29,798 nucleotides of DNA from a virus: positions 1 to 29,798 of IMG/VR virus record IMGVR_UViG_3300013103_000039; one strand, 5' to 3'. The notes below the pieces were generated by a model. The model was not told the DNA's origin. It was given only the letters and a program-made list of their open reading frames with translations, and made no database searches. This document shows positions 15,692 through 22,805 of the stretch, piece after piece; the stretch's first letter is position 1, and each line of letters begins with the position of its first letter. Position numbers and translations under genes: made by a program.

Positions 15692-17155
15692 TTGTCTGAA
15701 CCACAAGTTATTAGAAAAGTAGTTGTTAAAAGAAAGATAGGAAACAACAGAGAAAAAGTCGGGATTACATATGAAGAATTGAACCAGTTAAAGCAATGGG
15801 TTTTAACTGGTTCTTTCACTAATGAGCTTTGTTCAGATCAAAATAAGATTGATTTCAGCAAACTATATTTACTTCGACGAGCTGTATTTTCAGAGCCTCG
15901 ACAACTTAATAAAATTTTATTAGATTACTCGCTTATTACAACTAAAAAAGATACGCTCTTTTTAGTTCTAATCTTTTTGTCTTCTGGCAATTTTCAAGCA
16001 AAGAAATGTTTTAAAGAAAGTTTTAATAAAATAATTAAAACACCTAATGATCTCTATAAATTCTTTTCTCTATTAAAGAGATATAGAGGGATGGGAAGTA
16101 TCATTCACGTCGCAGTTAAAAACTGGTTCAACTCCACTGATATTAGATTACTCGAAAGAATGTTCGTTCTTGAAAGATCTAAATATAGTTGGTCTGCTCA
16201 GGACGTAGTAAGATTAATTAAATTAAAACCTACAGATAAAAAAGAAGGACTTCTTCTTAGATGGTTGGCTATAGATGGTATAGATTTTAATGATCAACAA
16301 GACTATTTAAATTATCTTCCTTTGGTTCATGCTTATGAAACTATGAGACATCGAAAAAATGATATATCAATCCAAGAGATGATGTCAAAACTACAATTTG
16401 ATTATAAAGCTATCCCAAGCAATGTAAGTAGGACTAAGAGTTTGACTAAGAAAATCCTTGAAACTAAAAACATAACCCAGCAACTACATTTTTTAAAAAA
16501 ACGTTATCGCGACGGAGAAGCTATCTCTGCTGTCTCAAAAGGACTTGACGAACTCAGAAAAAATCAAGGCACTTTATCGATGGATGTTATAGATCAACTC
16601 TCAATTTATGAGGAAATGATTAATAACAGAATATCCACTAAGATACTTGATGATATGTTATACTTCATTGAATTGAAACTTAAAGAAATGAACCGCGAAA
16701 ATGTTATTAGTATTGTTGATATGAATACTAATATGTATAATAAGAAAAATAGTTTCTTTGGTATAACCCCTGCAGTAATTGCATCCGCATTGTCAAGTAG
16801 CCATGAACGCGTTTTTACATTTTCTGGTAGAGAAAAGCTCAATACTACTGATAGAGAGATACTTGAAGCAGAAGGAACTCTTGAAACAATTAAACATATT
16901 AATATAGATAAAATAGGAAAAGAAATCAAAGAACATCCAAAAAACATTATCATTTGGACTAACAGAGAATACCTTAAAGATTTAGAGAAAGATGTAAAAA
17001 TTCTTAGTATGATTTATAAGAAAAGTAATGTTTGTCTTATGAATATGAGAAACGCTAAACTAAAAAATAGAGATCCTAATTACTATGTGATTAATGGTTT
17101 CGACAAAAACACAAAAAAGCTAATTAAGTTAGTTGAAAAAGGGATGGGAGTATGA
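15692..17155 (+). CDS. TROVE/Ro60-like RNA-binding protein with vWA-like domain
   Basis: 487 residues from a TTG start, set by AGGAG six bases upstream and the lack of a nearer ATG. The N-terminal two thirds look like the TROVE helical-repeat ring of Ro60/Rsr: YLLRRAVFSEPRQLNKILLDYS, then KRYRGMGSIIHVAVKNWF and KYSWSAQDVVRLIKLKP (about 129-180), which match the 'GxGxxxxxAxxxWY' and 'WSxxDxxRL' regions of Ro60. Residues about 335-485 look like a vWA domain, but the metal site D-x-S-x-S is D343-M-N345-T-N347. Ro60 proteins bind Y RNAs and misfolded RNAs and act with nucleases in RNA quality control. No Y RNA gene is visible nearby. Its stop overlaps the next gene by four bases. Assignment is from remembered motifs. 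Confidence 0.7.
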   Translation: MSEPQVIRKVVVKRKIGNNREKVGITYEELNQLKQWVLTGSFTNELCSDQNKIDFSKLYLLRRAVFSEPRQLNKILLDYSLITTKKDTLFLVLIFLSSGNFQAKKCFKESFNKIIKTPNDLYKFFSLLKRYRGMGSIIHVAVKNWFNSTDIRLLERMFVLERSKYSWSAQDVVRLIKLKPTDKKEGLLLRWLAIDGIDFNDQQDYLNYLPLVHAYETMRHRKNDISIQEMMSKLQFDYKAIPSNVSRTKSLTKKILETKNITQQLHFLKKRYRDGEAISAVSKGLDELRKNQGTLSMDVIDQLSIYEEMINNRISTKILDDMLYFIELKLKEMNRENVISIVDMNTNMYNKKNSFFGITPAVIASALSSSHERVFTFSGREKLNTTDREILEAEGTLETIKHINIDKIGKEIKEHPKNIIIWTNREYLKDLEKDVKILSMIYKKSNVCLMNMRNAKLKNRDPNYYVINGFDKNTKKLIKLVEKGMGV

Positions 17156-17490
17156 GCAGAGAGGAGTACTTAAACCAGTCGAAAATCAAAAGAGACAGAA
17201 CAACAGCAGATGATGTTCGTGATGTCTTTAATGGGATGGCAGATTTAATTGATGTTAAAAATAAAAGATATGGCGATAGTGTCATGCAACCCCTTGGAGT
17301 ATTCAGTAGCCATGTTTATCATGAGAATACTGAAAGTCTCAATGGGGTGTTAATTAGACTTGATGATAAACTAAAACGAATTAAAAACTCAAAAGAGTTG
17401 AGAAAGAATGATGTTTCAGACCTTATAGGATATCTTGGATTTCTATGCGTAGAAAAAGGCTGGACTAGTTTTGAAGACCTCATAGACTAA
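17152..17490 (+). CDS. Nmad1/DUF1599-like protein
   Basis: 112 residues. KNKRYGDSVMQP, then LIRLDDKLKRIKN and NDVSDLIGYLGFLC, match the small helical phage family called nucleotide-modification-associated domain 1 (DUF1599). It is found with modified-base pathways in phages, but its biochemical role is not known to me. No base-modifying enzyme is visible in this window. It overlaps the Ro60-like gene by four bases (ATGA), so translation is probably coupled. Confidence 0.65.
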   Translation: MSREEYLNQSKIKRDRTTADDVRDVFNGMADLIDVKNKRYGDSVMQPLGVFSSHVYHENTESLNGVLIRLDDKLKRIKNSKELRKNDVSDLIGYLGFLCVEKGWTSFEDLID

Positions 17491-17530
17491 TAGATTGTTT
17501 GCTTCATATATATTATATTAAGGAGCAAAT

Positions 17531-17743
17531 ATGTTCAAGCAAAGTAAAGATAATAAAAATAGCTACAAGTTTAAGGCTGGGAACAAAACGATTGAGGTCG
17601 TCTTTTTTGAAGATGATAATAGTTCCGAGCTGTATGACGAAAGTGATCCTGGGAACACAGGTTTTATTTTTAGTGATAAGAAGCAACTCATAAGTTTTGT
17701 TAATGGCCTAACCGATGTAGTAGAAAGTCGTTTAGGAGAATAG
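17531..17743 (+). CDS. Small acidic protein, unknown
   Basis: 70 residues, start supported by AAGGAG upstream. Predicted small alpha/beta fold (YKFKAGNKTIEVVFFED, then FIFSDKKQLISFVNGL). No motif recognised. It sits in the same transcription direction as the Ro60-like and late sigma genes, two bases before the next gene. Confidence 0.6.
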   Translation: MFKQSKDNKNSYKFKAGNKTIEVVFFEDDNSSELYDESDPGNTGFIFSDKKQLISFVNGLTDVVESRLGE

Positions 17744-17745
17744 TT

Positions 17746-18450
17746 ATGAGTACATTAAAGAATATAGTTGATGAAGTAATTTTAGAAGCAAAGGCAGAAA
17801 GTCTAAAACTCTTTTATGACGTAGATGTTTTCGTTCAAGAATTTAAAGATGAAGAACCAGAACCAGAAGCTGAGCCAACAATTGAACCAGCAGCAGGAAC
17901 CACAGTTCCAACAGAACCAGTTCCTGTAGCCACAACCCCACCAGACAATACACTTCCACCACCAGCAGAAAGTTTTGACGATGAAGGTAATTTACTTACC
18001 GAAGCAATAATTAAAGCAAAAGCAAAAGGTGAGTTAATAGTTCCAAAAGAAGCTGCGTTGAACATTCAAACAGTTCAGGACTTAGTGGATTATCTTGGAG
18101 ACCAATCACACTCAGAACAATCAACAGTGCAGAAAATCCTTAATAAGAAAGGAAACATCAAAGGAAAGAAAATCATTTCACCAGAAGTCCAAGAGATCAT
18201 CTTGATCCTTGCGGGTGTTGGTGGTGAGAAAGAACTTGGAGATATTGTAGATAAAGGTGATAAGGTTATAGTCGATATTGATTATGGTATAGAAAAACAG
18301 AATAGTATCGGATTTAAAGTAAATAAAAACGCAGGAACTGATGTGTTTAGCATTATGATGAAGAAAGATGGCAAAATATTGCCAGGTAAGTTTGACCAAG
18401 CGTTGTTAAATAAACAAATTCTTTATTTTAGAAATACACTAGAAGACTAA
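17746..18450 (+). CDS. Unknown protein with leader-like N-terminus and Pro/Glu-rich linker
   Basis: 234 residues. The N-terminus MSTLKNIVDEVILEAKAE resembles the leader peptide of neighbouring proteins (I-L-E at 12-14). Residues about 34-76 are a Pro/Glu/Thr-rich flexible linker. Residue 83 onward (LLTEAIIKAKAKGELIVP) again looks leader-like and opens a globular C-terminal domain (about 95-234) of unknown family, ending with alternating strands (KVIVDIDYGIEKQNSIGFKV). Possibly a head or internal protein; no homologue recognised. Short spacing to both neighbours suggests co-transcription. Confidence 0.65.
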   Translation: MSTLKNIVDEVILEAKAESLKLFYDVDVFVQEFKDEEPEPEAEPTIEPAAGTTVPTEPVPVATTPPDNTLPPPAESFDDEGNLLTEAIIKAKAKGELIVPKEAALNIQTVQDLVDYLGDQSHSEQSTVQKILNKKGNIKGKKIISPEVQEIILILAGVGGEKELGDIVDKGDKVIVDIDYGIEKQNSIGFKVNKNAGTDVFSIMMKKDGKILPGKFDQALLNKQILYFRNTLED

Positions 18451-18453
18451 TGT

Positions 18454-19146
18454 ATGCCGACAACTAAAAAAAAGAAACCTAAATCAAATAATTATTTCGA
18501 CGAAGTAAAAGTTACCACATGGATAGTAGAATATCAGCGCTCAGCGATTAGAGAAATCAACAGCGAGGGAGTAGAAACTGTCGTTTGGAAAGATAAAGTC
18601 ATAGAAGAAAAGATTATGTCTGAGGTTATAAAGATCGTCAAGGCAATCATTCAAGTCTATCGATATTATATCTTTGAAGATTATGATGATTGCTTACAAC
18701 ATGGTTCTATGTCTTGTTATCAAAATTTTATGAAGTGGCACAAAGAAAAAGGAACAGCTTTCAATTTCTTTTCAATCATCTCAAAAAGAAGTTTGTTGAA
18801 TTATACAGATAGAAGAAAAAAACATAGAAACCATAATGATATTGCAGAACATGTAGATCTTTATGACAGCAAAACAATGAACTTTGATTTTTACCTTGAA
18901 GAGTTTCGCGATAACTTAATTGAAATTGTCAATAATAACTTTGTTGGAAAAAAAAGAAAAGGCTTCATTGAAATTTCATTAATACTTATAGACTACTTGT
19001 TTAAAACAAAAAAGTTTGTAAGTAAAACTGATTTTTATTCTTGGGCACGTTCTTATGGAAAAAGAAGTATTGACATAAGAGAGTTTATGAAAGCCATGAG
19101 AGAGCATGGAGCTGAACTCTTTGGAGATGCTGAAGCTGAGGATTAA
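18454..19146 (+). CDS. T4 gp55-like late sigma factor
   Basis: 230 residues. The segment at about 58-125 (IKIVKAIIQVYRYYIFEDYDDCLQHG, GTAFNFFSIISKRSLLNYTDRRKK) has the pattern of sigma70 region 2: an acidic helix, a small loop, then an aromatic 'F-F-S-I-I' helix and a basic tail. There is no region 4. That is the layout of T4 gp55, which binds host core polymerase and reads a -10-only late promoter. The acidic C-terminus (AELFGDAEAED) could interact with a sliding clamp, as gp55 does, but the clamp motif is not certain. Lying downstream of a host-type promoter suits a factor that must be made before late genes. Ribosome site is weak. Confidence 0.65.
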   Translation: MPTTKKKKPKSNNYFDEVKVTTWIVEYQRSAIREINSEGVETVVWKDKVIEEKIMSEVIKIVKAIIQVYRYYIFEDYDDCLQHGSMSCYQNFMKWHKEKGTAFNFFSIISKRSLLNYTDRRKKHRNHNDIAEHVDLYDSKTMNFDFYLEEFRDNLIEIVNNNFVGKKRKGFIEISLILIDYLFKTKKFVSKTDFYSWARSYGKRSIDIREFMKAMREHGAELFGDAEAED

Positions 19147-19148
19147 CT

Positions 19149-19850
19149 ATGAGAATTGAAAATTTGATAGAAGGCATTGGAGAAAGGAAACTTTATCATT
19201 ATACTAATTTTTATGCTTTAAAAGATATTTTAGCGTCGAAACAATTGAAAGGTTTTAAGTATAAGATAAGAGGCGATGAAGGCTATCAAATAGCTACTGT
19301 TCGTCCAAGTATGGCAAATAAAAAGAATATAGGACAATTATCAAAAGGAACCGATGAACAAGAAGTTAGAATAATTATTAATGCTTCTAAGTTAAGTGAT
19401 AATATCCGTGGAACTAAAATTAGATCAATTGCAGAATACCCAAAAGAAGATACAGAGAAGTTCAAAAAACTATTGGGTAGTAGAAGTAAAGAAGTAAATT
19501 CTTTTATAAAAGAAATAAACGCTTACGCTAAAAAATATCCAGAATATAAAAACAGAAATACTCCTAAAGGCCTTAGAGATATAGAAAAAATCTTAAAGAG
19601 ATATGGAGTTGATAAAAAAGAAAAAGAAGAAGCTTTAAGATTTCAGTTGGGACTTTCTCATTACTCTGTTAATAGAGAAGGCGAAGAAAGAATTAATATT
19701 AAAAAAGACCATATACCTTTAAGCCCTAATTTTATTAAAATAGAATTACTAAAGAAACCAGCTGGTGCTTGGGTAAGAAAAATGGTAATGGATAATAGAC
19801 ATTACTTTGTTAAAAATAAAGTATTAGAAGATTTGTTAAAGGAAGAATAG
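19149..19850 (+). CDS. ADP-ribosyltransferase-like protein, paralogue 1, leader-bearing
   Basis: 233 residues. After a leader-like N-terminus (MRIENLIEGIGE) comes KLYHYTNFYALKDILASKQLKG, the H-Y-T plus 'L..IL....L' opening seen in DarT-like and related ART folds (H17). Then TVRP (R52) and, after a helical insert at about 95-170, REGEERI at 176-182 holding a candidate catalytic glutamate, and the strand NFIKIELLKKP. Two tandem paralogues follow. The expected reaction would be transfer of ADP-ribose from NAD to a host target, by analogy with T4 Alt, which is also a head-packaged ART. Family membership is from motif order only and is not certain. Confidence 0.55.
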   Translation: MRIENLIEGIGERKLYHYTNFYALKDILASKQLKGFKYKIRGDEGYQIATVRPSMANKKNIGQLSKGTDEQEVRIIINASKLSDNIRGTKIRSIAEYPKEDTEKFKKLLGSRSKEVNSFIKEINAYAKKYPEYKNRNTPKGLRDIEKILKRYGVDKKEKEEALRFQLGLSHYSVNREGEERINIKKDHIPLSPNFIKIELLKKPAGAWVRKMVMDNRHYFVKNKVLEDLLKEE

Positions 19851-19851
19851 T

Positions 19852-20616
19852 ATGAACTTGAAAGAAGCAATCGGTGAAAGGGAACTTCATCATTATACAG
19901 ATTATAATTCCTTAGAAAGTATTTTAGATGATGGATTTCTTAAACTTGATTATTATGAAGGAACTAAGGATGGAGAAAGCCAACTTTCCTTAGTTCGCCC
20001 AGGAATGGTAAATAAAGAAAATTTAAAAAATTTATCTTCCGGAGCTACAGGTGGAGTTAAATTCATTATTGATGCTTCAAAGATGAGTGATACTGTTCGT
20101 GGTGCAAAAATTAAAACAATTGCAGAGCTTCCTATTATGTTCAAAAGACAGATAAAGAGTATGATGAATTATGGTAGGGGAAAAGATGTAGATAAGATGC
20201 TTAAAGAGATGGAGACTTTATCAAAAAAATATCCAAAGCTAACTACTACCCTACTTCCTTCTGGAACCACAAACGAAGAAATGAAAAAATACTTAGGGGA
20301 TAAAACTTCTGCTGAGTTAAATAAATTTATGTATAAATGGGATATGGACAAGTATCCCACTACTTTCCTAAATGCTTACAGAAGATATAGAAAAAACTCA
20401 AGAGAGAGAGAAGGCGAAGAAAGACTTACATTAAAAAGTAAGAATAGGCTTCACGCAAGACTTCCTTTAAGCACAAAGTTTATGAAAATCGAACTGACAA
20501 AACCTTATCAAGCAGATAAGTTCTATAAAGAAATGTTAGCAAAAAAAATAAGAAAGAATAAAAACTTATTTGTTATGAATGATATCTATAAAGATATAGT
20601 AAAGAAGAAGGATTAA
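19852..20616 (+). CDS. ADP-ribosyltransferase-like protein, paralogue 2, leader-bearing
   Basis: 254 residues. MNLKEAIGE then R-E-L-H-H-Y-T (H14-Y15-T16), SLVRPGMVNKENLKNLSSG (R49), GVKFIIDASKMSD, a longer helical insert (about 95-180), and REGEERL at 186-192, followed by KFMKIELTKP. Same order and spacing logic as paralogue 1, with the whole core conserved, so the fold should be the same. One base separates it from the previous stop. The insert differs most between copies and may set the target. Confidence 0.55.
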   Translation: MNLKEAIGERELHHYTDYNSLESILDDGFLKLDYYEGTKDGESQLSLVRPGMVNKENLKNLSSGATGGVKFIIDASKMSDTVRGAKIKTIAELPIMFKRQIKSMMNYGRGKDVDKMLKEMETLSKKYPKLTTTLLPSGTTNEEMKKYLGDKTSAELNKFMYKWDMDKYPTTFLNAYRRYRKNSREREGEERLTLKSKNRLHARLPLSTKFMKIELTKPYQADKFYKEMLAKKIRKNKNLFVMNDIYKDIVKKKD

Positions 20617-20619
20617 ACT

Positions 20620-21597
20620 ATGAACTTAGAAGAAGCAATTATATATGACTATATCGGAGAAGGAACACTACTTCATTTTACAAACCCAAAACAACTTATA
20701 TCAGCCCTTAAAAAAGGAAAGATTTATGTAGGTAGAGATGGACTGAAAACTATAAGACCATCAGCTGCAACTAAAGACAATATTAGCGATCTTCATGGAG
20801 AACGAGATAGACCTGGCTCTTATCAAACAAAAGACGTAAAAGATTTTGGTTGGGATAAATTTCATGGTAAGTTTAACGCAAGAGAAGAACAACAGATTTA
20901 TGATAGTGGAAAAGATTTTGTTAAAATAGTCATTGATGGTTCAAAGCTAAAAGGCGGAGAAGCAAGAGGGCTTAAAATTGAAAAGAAAAATGAAGACAAT
21001 AAAACACTCTTCAATAAAGTAAAACACTTTATTGGTTCATATAGAGATGATGACGCTGAAATGTTTATAAAAGAAGTATCTCCTTTTATCAATAAACTAC
21101 ATACAAGTAAAGGTGGAAAGAAAGCAAGTTTAGATGAACTCTATAATTCTATCCCAGAAAAACTTCAGAAAAGTTTAATCAAAAAATATGGTGGAATAAA
21201 CCATAGAGGAAATGTAATGTCTGCTCTTCAAGCTGCTTATAATTATAGAGGAGTTTCAAGAGAAAGAAAAGGAACTGAAGTAATTAACTACAAAAAGAAA
21301 AGTAAGTTTTCTTCTATTCCTTTAAATCGTAAGTATATGAAGATTGAATTCCTGAAAAAACCTACAATGAAAGGAATGGGGCTTATAGAATTAGCAAAAC
21401 AAATAAAAGACAATAAGAAACTTTTTAAGAATAATGCAATTTTAGAAAAAATCATTAAAGACGCTGATGCTATGGAAAGAGGCGAAAAGCCAAAAAGAGA
21501 AAAAACTCCTATCAAACCAAAGAAGAAAACTGTAAAAGAAAAAAGTGCATATCACGATGACGATAAAAATGACAAAAAAGGATTTAGAACATTTTAA
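20620..21597 (+). CDS. ADP-ribosyltransferase-like protein, paralogue 3, diverged
   Basis: 325 residues. MNLEEAIIYDYIGE, then GTLLHFT (H19-F20-T21), KTIRPSAATKDNISDLHGE (R46) and VKIVIDGSKL, a long insert, and at 216-222 R-K-G-T-E-V-I in place of REGEER-I/L. Only the second glutamate (E220) is kept, which points to it as the functional one, or to a weakened enzyme. A basic extension of about 50 residues (PKREKTPIKPKKKTVKEK) follows the core and is absent from paralogues 1 and 2; it may bind nucleic acid. Its stop shares one base with the next start. Confidence 0.5.
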   Translation: MNLEEAIIYDYIGEGTLLHFTNPKQLISALKKGKIYVGRDGLKTIRPSAATKDNISDLHGERDRPGSYQTKDVKDFGWDKFHGKFNAREEQQIYDSGKDFVKIVIDGSKLKGGEARGLKIEKKNEDNKTLFNKVKHFIGSYRDDDAEMFIKEVSPFINKLHTSKGGKKASLDELYNSIPEKLQKSLIKKYGGINHRGNVMSALQAAYNYRGVSRERKGTEVINYKKKSKFSSIPLNRKYMKIEFLKKPTMKGMGLIELAKQIKDNKKLFKNNAILEKIIKDADAMERGEKPKREKTPIKPKKKTVKEKSAYHDDDKNDKKGFRTF

Positions 21598-21782
21598 TGG
21601 AAGACGCAGTAAGAAGGTATTATGACACTAAAGTTAAATGCCCTATATGTAATAGGAAAGTTGTAGAAACCTTTTTATCACCACCTCAGTATGTCCCAGG
21701 TAGGGAATATTCTGATAGGGTGAATGTTGTTCTTTGTAATGAATGTGGATGGCGGGGAAAAGTAGATGAACTTAGAAGATGA
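21597..21782 (+). CDS. Small zinc ribbon protein
   Basis: 61 residues with two knuckles, C15-P-I-C18 and C47-N-E-C50, the second followed by GWRGKVDELRR. A two-strand linker (YSDRVNVVLC) separates them, as in transcription-factor-like or rubredoxin-type ribbons. No enzymatic domain. It overlaps the preceding gene by one base (TAATG) and the following one by 17 bases, so all three are translationally linked. Confidence 0.75.
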   Translation: MEDAVRRYYDTKVKCPICNRKVVETFLSPPQYVPGREYSDRVNVVLCNECGWRGKVDELRR

Positions 21783-22224
21783 TAAAATAGACATTGATGC
21801 AATTATGGCTGAACTTGAAAGTGATACAACTGAAATAGAACCTATTGCCAATGTAGTTGCGGAAATTGAAAAAGAAGCAGCAGAAGTTCCTGTAGTAAAA
21901 GATGAAGATGCAATAGATTTAGAGGTAGAGGGAGAACTCTCACAAAGAATTGTGAAGAACTCTTTGAATGTAATCAACGCAGCAAAAAGTGTTTATACTT
22001 CATTTTCCGATGATGTATTTAAGGGAAATGATCGGAGCACTTCCTCTAAGGAAGCAATGCTTAGGGCCTTAGATGTTCAGAATAGTGCCAATAAAAATAT
22101 GATTGACTTAGCTAAAGTGTTAGCCAATAAAGACAAGAACGGAACTAACATATTAATCAATACAATTTCAGAAAAAAAGGCTGGAGTTAATTTTTCTAAT
22201 ATGAAGGATAGTTTTAATAACTAA
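21766..22224 (+). CDS. Unknown acidic protein; small terminase subunit candidate
   Basis: 152 residues: an acidic N-terminal tail (MNLEDDKIDIDAIMAELESD and onward to about 60), a helical core (SQRIVKNSLNVINAAKSVYTSF, then LRALDVQNSANKNMIDLAKVLA) and a short tail. Size, acidic tail and central helical pair recall T4 gp16-type small terminases, and it lies in the block leading to TerL. However, six genes separate it from TerL and no DNA-binding motif is evident, so the call is weak. It overlaps the zinc ribbon gene at its start and the minus-strand SLOG gene by 11 bases at its end. Confidence 0.45.
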   Translation: MNLEDDKIDIDAIMAELESDTTEIEPIANVVAEIEKEAAEVPVVKDEDAIDLEVEGELSQRIVKNSLNVINAAKSVYTSFSDDVFKGNDRSTSSKEAMLRALDVQNSANKNMIDLAKVLANKDKNGTNILINTISEKKAGVNFSNMKDSFNN

Positions 22225-22558
22225 TAACTAAACTCATTATACCTTTTTCTTTTGCTAAATCAATAGTGTGTTTCGTGCCTTTCGACACTCCATCCCAAAA
22301 AGCTATTAGATAATCTGCTTGAGCAATTATTTCTGCGTTTCTTATTCTTCCAGCTGACTTACCTAAATTCTTCCAATCTGCTGGATATTCTTTAAAAGAA
22401 ATAAAGTTTTCATTCGCAAATTGTTTTGCTAAACTATCAGCACCCTTAGCTCCACCTGATATAATACAATCACCTTCAGGAGCTACTGAAGAAAATAACA
22501 CTTCTTCTAACTTATCATAGTCGTTAAAGTCTCGACCACCAACTATAGCTATATTCAT
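22214..22558 (-). CDS. SLOG-family (DUF2493/YspA-like) nucleotide-binding protein
   Basis: 114 residues from the ATG at 22558. This start is chosen over an upstream in-frame one at 22591 because it overlaps the previous gene's stop as ATGA and begins directly at the first strand. MNIAIVGGRDF, CIISGGAKGADSLA, KSAGRIRNAEII and GVSKGTKHTIDLA are the DUF2493/SLOG signatures of a Rossmann-like fold that binds nucleotides or related ligands. SLOG proteins occur in nucleotide signalling and phage-host conflict systems; the ligand here is unknown. Second gene of a two-gene minus-strand operon inside a plus-strand region. Confidence 0.85.
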   Translation of the reverse strand: MNIAIVGGRDFNDYDKLEEVLFSSVAPEGDCIISGGAKGADSLAKQFANENFISFKEYPADWKNLGKSAGRIRNAEIIAQADYLIAFWDGVSKGTKHTIDLAKEKGIMSLVISY

Positions 22559-22749
22559 CGTGCTTCTTCTTTTTCTCTTTCGTCCAACCATTCAGAATAT
22601 GAAAGAAGCTTTTCATCATTACAATTGCAAGGTTTATATCCTATCATGAGTTCTTCAAATATAACTCTTGCACATTCCCTTCCAGTCATTCGCTCTAATC
22701 TCTCGGTTTTTATACTATCCCAGAAATCATCAAAGTTTTTATAAATCAT
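22555..22749 (-). CDS. Small unknown protein upstream of SLOG gene
   Basis: 64 residues (MIYKNFDDFWDSIKTERLER, then a C-x-C pair at YKPCNCND and an acidic/basic tail). No family recognised. A GGGAG ribosome site and a consensus promoter lie just upstream. Its stop overlaps the SLOG gene start by four bases, so the pair is co-translated and may work together. Confidence 0.65.
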   Translation of the reverse strand: MIYKNFDDFWDSIKTERLERMTGRECARVIFEELMIGYKPCNCNDEKLLSYSEWLDEREKEEAR

Positions 22750-22767
22750 ATTTTTTCTCCCTAATTA

Positions 22768-22796
22768 ATTATACCAAATTATTCTTTTATTGTCAA
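22768..22796 (-). promoter_or_regulatory. Consensus sigma70-type promoter for the SLOG operon
   Basis: Read on the minus strand: TTGACA (22796-22791), 17-base spacer, TATAAT (22773-22768), both boxes perfect. The first 18 bases, TTGACAATAAAAGAATAA, are identical to the plus-strand promoter at 15646. It would make this operon strongly expressed by unmodified host polymerase. Confidence 0.9.
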
Positions 22797-22805
22797 GAAA
22801 GAGAA

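Noticed and set aside
17499-17693. Alternative plus-strand frame overlapping the 70-residue gene at 17531
   Set aside because: The frame at 17531 has an AAGGAG site at the right distance and ends two bases before the next gene; the alternative has neither and overlaps it almost fully.
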